From Streptomyces rubiginosohelvolus (GTDB lineage Bacteria > Actinomycetota > Actinomycetes > Streptomycetales > Streptomycetaceae), in the NCBI RefSeq assembly GCF_014649875.1, contig NZ_BMTW01000001.1, forward strand, positions 434,001 to 498,000: 64,000 nucleotides of DNA, read 5' to 3'. The notes beneath the pieces were generated by a model. That model saw nothing but the letters and a program-made list of their open reading frames with translations, was not told the DNA's origin and did no database searches. This document shows, one piece after another, positions 61,231-64,000 of the stretch (position 1 is the stretch's first letter; each line of letters starts with the position of its first letter). The position numbers were made by a program, and so were the translations under genes.

Positions 61231-62286
61231 CTAGAGGCTGACGCCGACCGTCACCGGCTCGTTGACCAGGGTGACGCCGAAGGCCGCGTGCACCCCCGCG
61301 ACGACCTCGCGGGCCAGGGCGAGCAGGTCCTCGGTGGTGGCCGCGCCCCGGTTGGTGAGGGCGAGGGTGTGCTTGGTGGAGATCCGGGCGGGGCCGCTGC
61401 CGTACCCCTTGGTGAATCCGGCCCGGTCGATCAGCCAGGCCGCCGAGGTCTTGGTACGGCCGTCCTCAGCGGGGAACGCCGGGGGCGTCACGTCCGGCCC
61501 GAGGCGGTCATGGACCCGGCCGAGGAACTCCTGGAACGCGGCCGGTTCGAGGATCGGGTTGGTGAAGAAGGACCCCGCGGACCAGGTGTCGTGATCCTCC
61601 GCGTCCAGCACCATGCCCTTGCCCGCACGCAGCCGCAGGACGGTCTCACGGGCGTCCGGCAGCGGGACGCGGTCGCCCTGCTCGACGCCCATGGCCCTGG
61701 CCGTTTCGGGGTACTTCAGGGGCGCGGAAAGCCCGTTCGCCTCTTCCAGCTCGAATCGGACACGCAGCACCACGAAGCGGTCGGGTTCGGCCTTGAAGCG
61801 GCTGTGACGGTACGAGAACGCGCACTCCGTGTTCGGAATCGTCACGGTCTCCTGGGTGCTCCGGTCGTAGGCGACGACCTCCGTGATGGTGGAGGACACC
61901 TCCTGTCCGTACGCGCCGACGTTCTGAATGGGTGTCGCGCCCGCCGATCCGGGGATGCCAGCCAGGCACTCGATGCCCGCGAGGCCCGCCTCGACGGTCC
62001 GGGCGACGGCGTCGGTCCACACTTCTCCGGCCGCCAGCTCCAGTGACGTACCGGAGAGCTCGAAGCCCTTCGTGGCGATGCGCAGCGCCGTGCCGTCGAA
62101 GCCCTTGTCCCCGATGACCAGGTTGGAGCCGCCGCCGACGATCAGCAGCGGGGTGCCGCTCGCGTCGGCCTCGCGGACGGCCGCGATCACCTCGGCGTCG
62201 GTCGTGGCGGTCAGCAGCCGGGCGGCGGGGCCGCCGAGCCGGAAGGTGGTCAGGGGGGCGAGGGGAGCGTCGTGGAGTTCCTGCAC
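61231..62286 (-). CDS. murB: UDP-N-acetylenolpyruvoylglucosamine reductase MurB
   Basis: MurB makes UDP-MurNAc, using FAD and NADPH. The 351-residue product has the FAD block GGGSNLVIGDKGFDG, IPGSAGATPIQNVGAYGQEV, the catalytic residues in YRHSRFK (Arg), AGSFFTNP (Ser) and NEPVTVG (Glu). GTG 62286; the frame runs on upstream without homology. It follows the two dehydratase genes. Confidence 0.95.
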   Translation of the reverse strand: MQELHDAPLAPLTTFRLGGPAARLLTATTDAEVIAAVREADASGTPLLIVGGGSNLVIGDKGFDGTALRIATKGFELSGTSLELAAGEVWTDAVARTVEAGLAGIECLAGIPGSAGATPIQNVGAYGQEVSSTITEVVAYDRSTQETVTIPNTECAFSYRHSRFKAEPDRFVVLRVRFELEEANGLSAPLKYPETARAMGVEQGDRVPLPDARETVLRLRAGKGMVLDAEDHDTWSAGSFFTNPILEPAAFQEFLGRVHDRLGPDVTPPAFPAEDGRTKTSAAWLIDRAGFTKGYGSGPARISTKHTLALTNRGAATTEDLLALAREVVAGVHAAFGVTLVNEPVTVGVSL

Positions 62287-62372
62287 GGGGACAAGAGTAC
62301 GGTCCGCGCCCCCGCCGCTCGTGCGGGGCCACGGACCGTACGCCGGGGTCCGGCGGCTCGGACGGCCGCGTC

Positions 62373-62801
62373 TCAGGCGAGCCGGACCACGGCCCGGGAC
62401 ATCCCCAGCACCTTCTTGCCGTCGCACATCGCGACCAGGTCCACCCGGACCAGGTTGTCGTCCAGCTTCGCCGCGACCTTGCCGCTGACCTCGATCAGCG
62501 CACCCTTGTCGTCGTTGGGCACGACGACCGGCTTGGTGAACCGCACCCCGTAGTCGACGACCGCGCCCGGGTCGCCGGCCCAGTCCGTGACGACCCGGAC
62601 CGCCTCGGCCATCGTGAACATGCCGTGCGCGATCACGTCCGGCAGTCCGACCTCGCGCGCGAACTTCTCGTTCCAGTGGATCGGGTTGAAGTCGCCCGAG
62701 GCGCCCGCGTACTGCACGAGCGTGGCCCGCGTCACCGGGAACGACTGCGCCGGCAGCTCCGTGCCGACCTCGACCGACCCGTAAGAGACCTTCGCCGTCA
62801 T
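62373..62801 (-). CDS. MaoC-type (3R)-hydroxyacyl dehydratase subunit, HadB-like
   Basis: A 142-residue hot-dog fold protein with the catalytic motif YAGASGDFNPIHWNE (Asp and His of MaoC hydratases). In mycobacteria HadB is the catalytic subunit of the FAS-II dehydratase; here the pathway role is not proven. Its ATG overlaps the stop of the preceding gene by one base, so the two subunits should be made together. Confidence 0.85.
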   Translation of the reverse strand: MTAKVSYGSVEVGTELPAQSFPVTRATLVQYAGASGDFNPIHWNEKFAREVGLPDVIAHGMFTMAEAVRVVTDWAGDPGAVVDYGVRFTKPVVVPNDDKGALIEVSGKVAAKLDDNLVRVDLVAMCDGKKVLGMSRAVVRLA

Positions 62802-63253
62802 CACGCCTCCTCGGCGGCGCGCGCCACCAGCTTCGTGACCGCCGTGACCACCAGCTCGCCGGCCTCGTCGTGCACATCCCCGCGAATGTCGAGAACGTCG
62901 TTGCCCGCCAGGGACTTGATGCTCTCGATCGTCGACGTGACCGTCAGCCGGTCCCCCGCCCGCACCGGGCGCACGTAACGGAACTTCTGGTCCCCGTGGA
63001 CCACGCGGCTGTAGTCCAGGCCCAGCTGCGGGTCCTGCACCACCACTCCGGCGGCCCGGTAGGTGATCGAGAAGACGAACGTGGGCGGCGCGATCACATC
63101 GGCGTGACCGAGCGCACGGGCGGCCTCCCGGTCGACGTACGCCGGGTGGGTGTCACCCACCGCCTCGGCGAACTCGCGGATCTTCTCCCGGCCGACCTCG
63201 TACGCCGGAGTGGGCGGATAGGTCCGCCCCACGAAGGACTGGTCGAGCGCCAT
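62801..63253 (-). CDS. MaoC-like dehydratase subunit, HadA-like (UPF0336)
   Basis: A 150-residue hot-dog protein starting MALDQSFVGRTYPPTPAYEV. It has VGDTHPAYVDREAA in place of the full catalytic motif and ADVIAPPTFVFSITYRA, the pattern of HadA/HadC-type partner subunits. It is co-translated with the HadB-like gene. Gene order rpmG, hadA, hadB, murB is known from actinobacteria. Confidence 0.85.
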   Translation of the reverse strand: MALDQSFVGRTYPPTPAYEVGREKIREFAEAVGDTHPAYVDREAARALGHADVIAPPTFVFSITYRAAGVVVQDPQLGLDYSRVVHGDQKFRYVRPVRAGDRLTVTSTIESIKSLAGNDVLDIRGDVHDEAGELVVTAVTKLVARAAEEA

Positions 63254-63331
63254 GAGCTCGCTACCTCCTGAGAAACCTGGTGAAAGACGAACAAGGGCCC
63301 GCCCCCGTGCGGGGAGCGACCTCATACAACG

Positions 63332-63366
63332 ACACGAGGCCGCCCCCAGAGGGGACGGCCTCGTGT
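63332..63366 (-). terminator. Hairpin after rpmG
   Basis: ACACGAGGCCG (63332-63342) pairs with CGGCCTCGTGT (63356-63366), an 11-bp perfect stem. It lies 12 bases past the rpmG stop and separates it from the dehydratase genes. Confidence 0.75.
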
Positions 63367-63377
63367 ACGAGCCTGAT

Positions 63378-63542
63378 TCAGCGCGTTTCGCGGTGCGCGG
63401 TGTGCGAGTTGCAGCGCGGGCAGTGCTTCTTCATCTCAAGACGGTCCGGGTTGTTACGCCGGTTCTTCTTGGTGATGTAGTTCCGCTCCTTGCACTCCAC
63501 GCAGGCCAGCGTGATCTTCGGGCGGACGTCGGTGGCAGCCAC
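63378..63542 (-). CDS. rpmG: Ribosomal protein L33, zinc-binding form
   Basis: The 54-residue product begins [20 protein letters not shown] and has the zinc ligands CVEC and CPRC, so it is the C+ form. Streptomycetes often have another, zinc-free L33. GTG start at 63542 with AAGGAGCACTCAC upstream. It is preceded by tRNA-Met and tRNA-Thr. Confidence 0.96.
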
Positions 63543-63630
63543 GTGAGTGCTCCTTGGACGGACGTTGGACGGATGAACGCATAAAAGGGTAGCCGATCGA
63601 AGGACCGACCCAACAATCGGCTACCGTTAG

Positions 63631-63703
63631 TAGCGGTGACCGGACTTGAACCGGTGACACAGCGATTATGAGCCGCTTGCTCTACCGACTGAGCTACACC
63701 GCT
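63631..63703 (-). tRNA. tRNA-Met (anticodon CAT)
   Basis: A 73-base cloverleaf on the minus strand begins AGCGGTGTAGCTCAGTCGG. The anticodon arm is AGCGG-CTCATAA-TCGCT with anticodon CAT. The acceptor AGCGGTG/CACCGCT pairs at its first base, the elongator form rather than the initiator. CCA is not encoded. Confidence 0.95.
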
Positions 63704-63748
63704 TTGATGATGAGTCCCCCCGCCGAAGCGGGGTTTCCCGATCACCAG

Positions 63749-63821
63749 AGCCCCAATGCGGAATCGAACCGCAGACCTTCTCCTTACCATGGAGACGCTC
63801 TACCGACTGAGCTATTGGGGC
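63749..63821 (-). tRNA. tRNA-Thr (anticodon GGT)
   Basis: A 73-base cloverleaf on the minus strand begins GCCCCAATAGCTCAGTCGG. The anticodon arm is TCTCC-ATGGTAA-GGAGA with anticodon GGT, reading ACC and ACT. The T loop is GTTCGATTC. It lies 45 bases upstream of tRNA-Met, probably one transcript. The remaining 179 bases of the window show nothing I can name. Confidence 0.95.
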
Positions 63822-64000
63822 GAGCGATGAAGACATTACACGGTCCTCGGCCGGTTGCCCAAATCCGTTTGTGCCGCACCCTCCGGCCCCCTGTCCGGGG
63901 CCTCCCACACCCCCTGATCAGGCCTTGATCCAGGACGCGTCCGACCGCGGACCCGGCCCGCTCCGGGGTCGGCGCAGGCGCACCGGTACGACTATTCCGC

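Overview
The window is chromosomal DNA of a Streptomyces-type actinomycete. The evidence is the very high GC with strong third-position GC bias, many GTG and TTG starts, actinobacterial extensions on ribosomal proteins (acidic N-terminus of S9, acidic C-terminus of L17, long C-terminus of S3, long N-terminus of NusG), a WhiB-like protein, HadA/HadB-type dehydratases beside murB, and Streptomyces-style promoters. I infer the genus; the species cannot be read from this sequence.

Most genes lie on the minus strand, so the genome order runs from high to low coordinates. At 63.8-62.3 kb are tRNA-Thr, tRNA-Met, rpmG, two MaoC-type dehydratases and murB. At 61.2-57.7 kb is a plus-strand pocket with a broken reductase gene, a divergent TetR gene, an adenosine-deaminase-family gene and an aminotransferase. 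Then come tRNA-Trp, secE-nusG, rplK-rplA, a LppX-like lipoprotein gene, rplJ-rplL and rpoB-rpoC (57.5-44.2 kb). After the tail cluster come rpsL-rpsG-fusA-tuf (30.5-26.2 kb), a 4 kb accessory patch (secreted protease, PIG-L lipoprotein, GNAT remnant), the merged S10-spc cluster rpsJ to rplO (22.2-12.5 kb), secY-adk-map-infA-rpmJ-rpsM-rpsK-rpoA-rplQ-truA (12.1-4.7 kb), an orphan membrane protein, an ABC-F ATPase, rplM-rpsI, and the start of glmM at the window edge.

The unusual part is 31.0-44.2 kb, between rpoC and rpsL. It holds a compact non-contractile (siphophage-type) tail module: tail terminator, tail tube, gpG/gpGT chaperones with a likely -1 frameshift, a very short tape measure, distal tail protein, large tail-tip protein, a probable receptor-binding protein, an amidase endolysin and holin-like proteins. 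I see no terminase, portal, capsid, protease or integrase. Beside it is a regulatory block (XRE repressor, WhiB-like protein, zinc-ribbon protein, HTH excisionase-like protein). Domesticated tail genes with lysis genes and host-type regulators, set between essential operons, fit an F-type tailocin or another tail-derived particle; that function is an inference. Inside the module a coiled-coil gene and an oppositely oriented membrane-protein gene look like later insertions.

Other points are a shared leader hairpin upstream of both rpsJ and rpsL, stem-loops at several operon junctions, two decayed genes (a GNAT and a reductase), and a 12-bp tandem repeat between the endolysin and holin genes.
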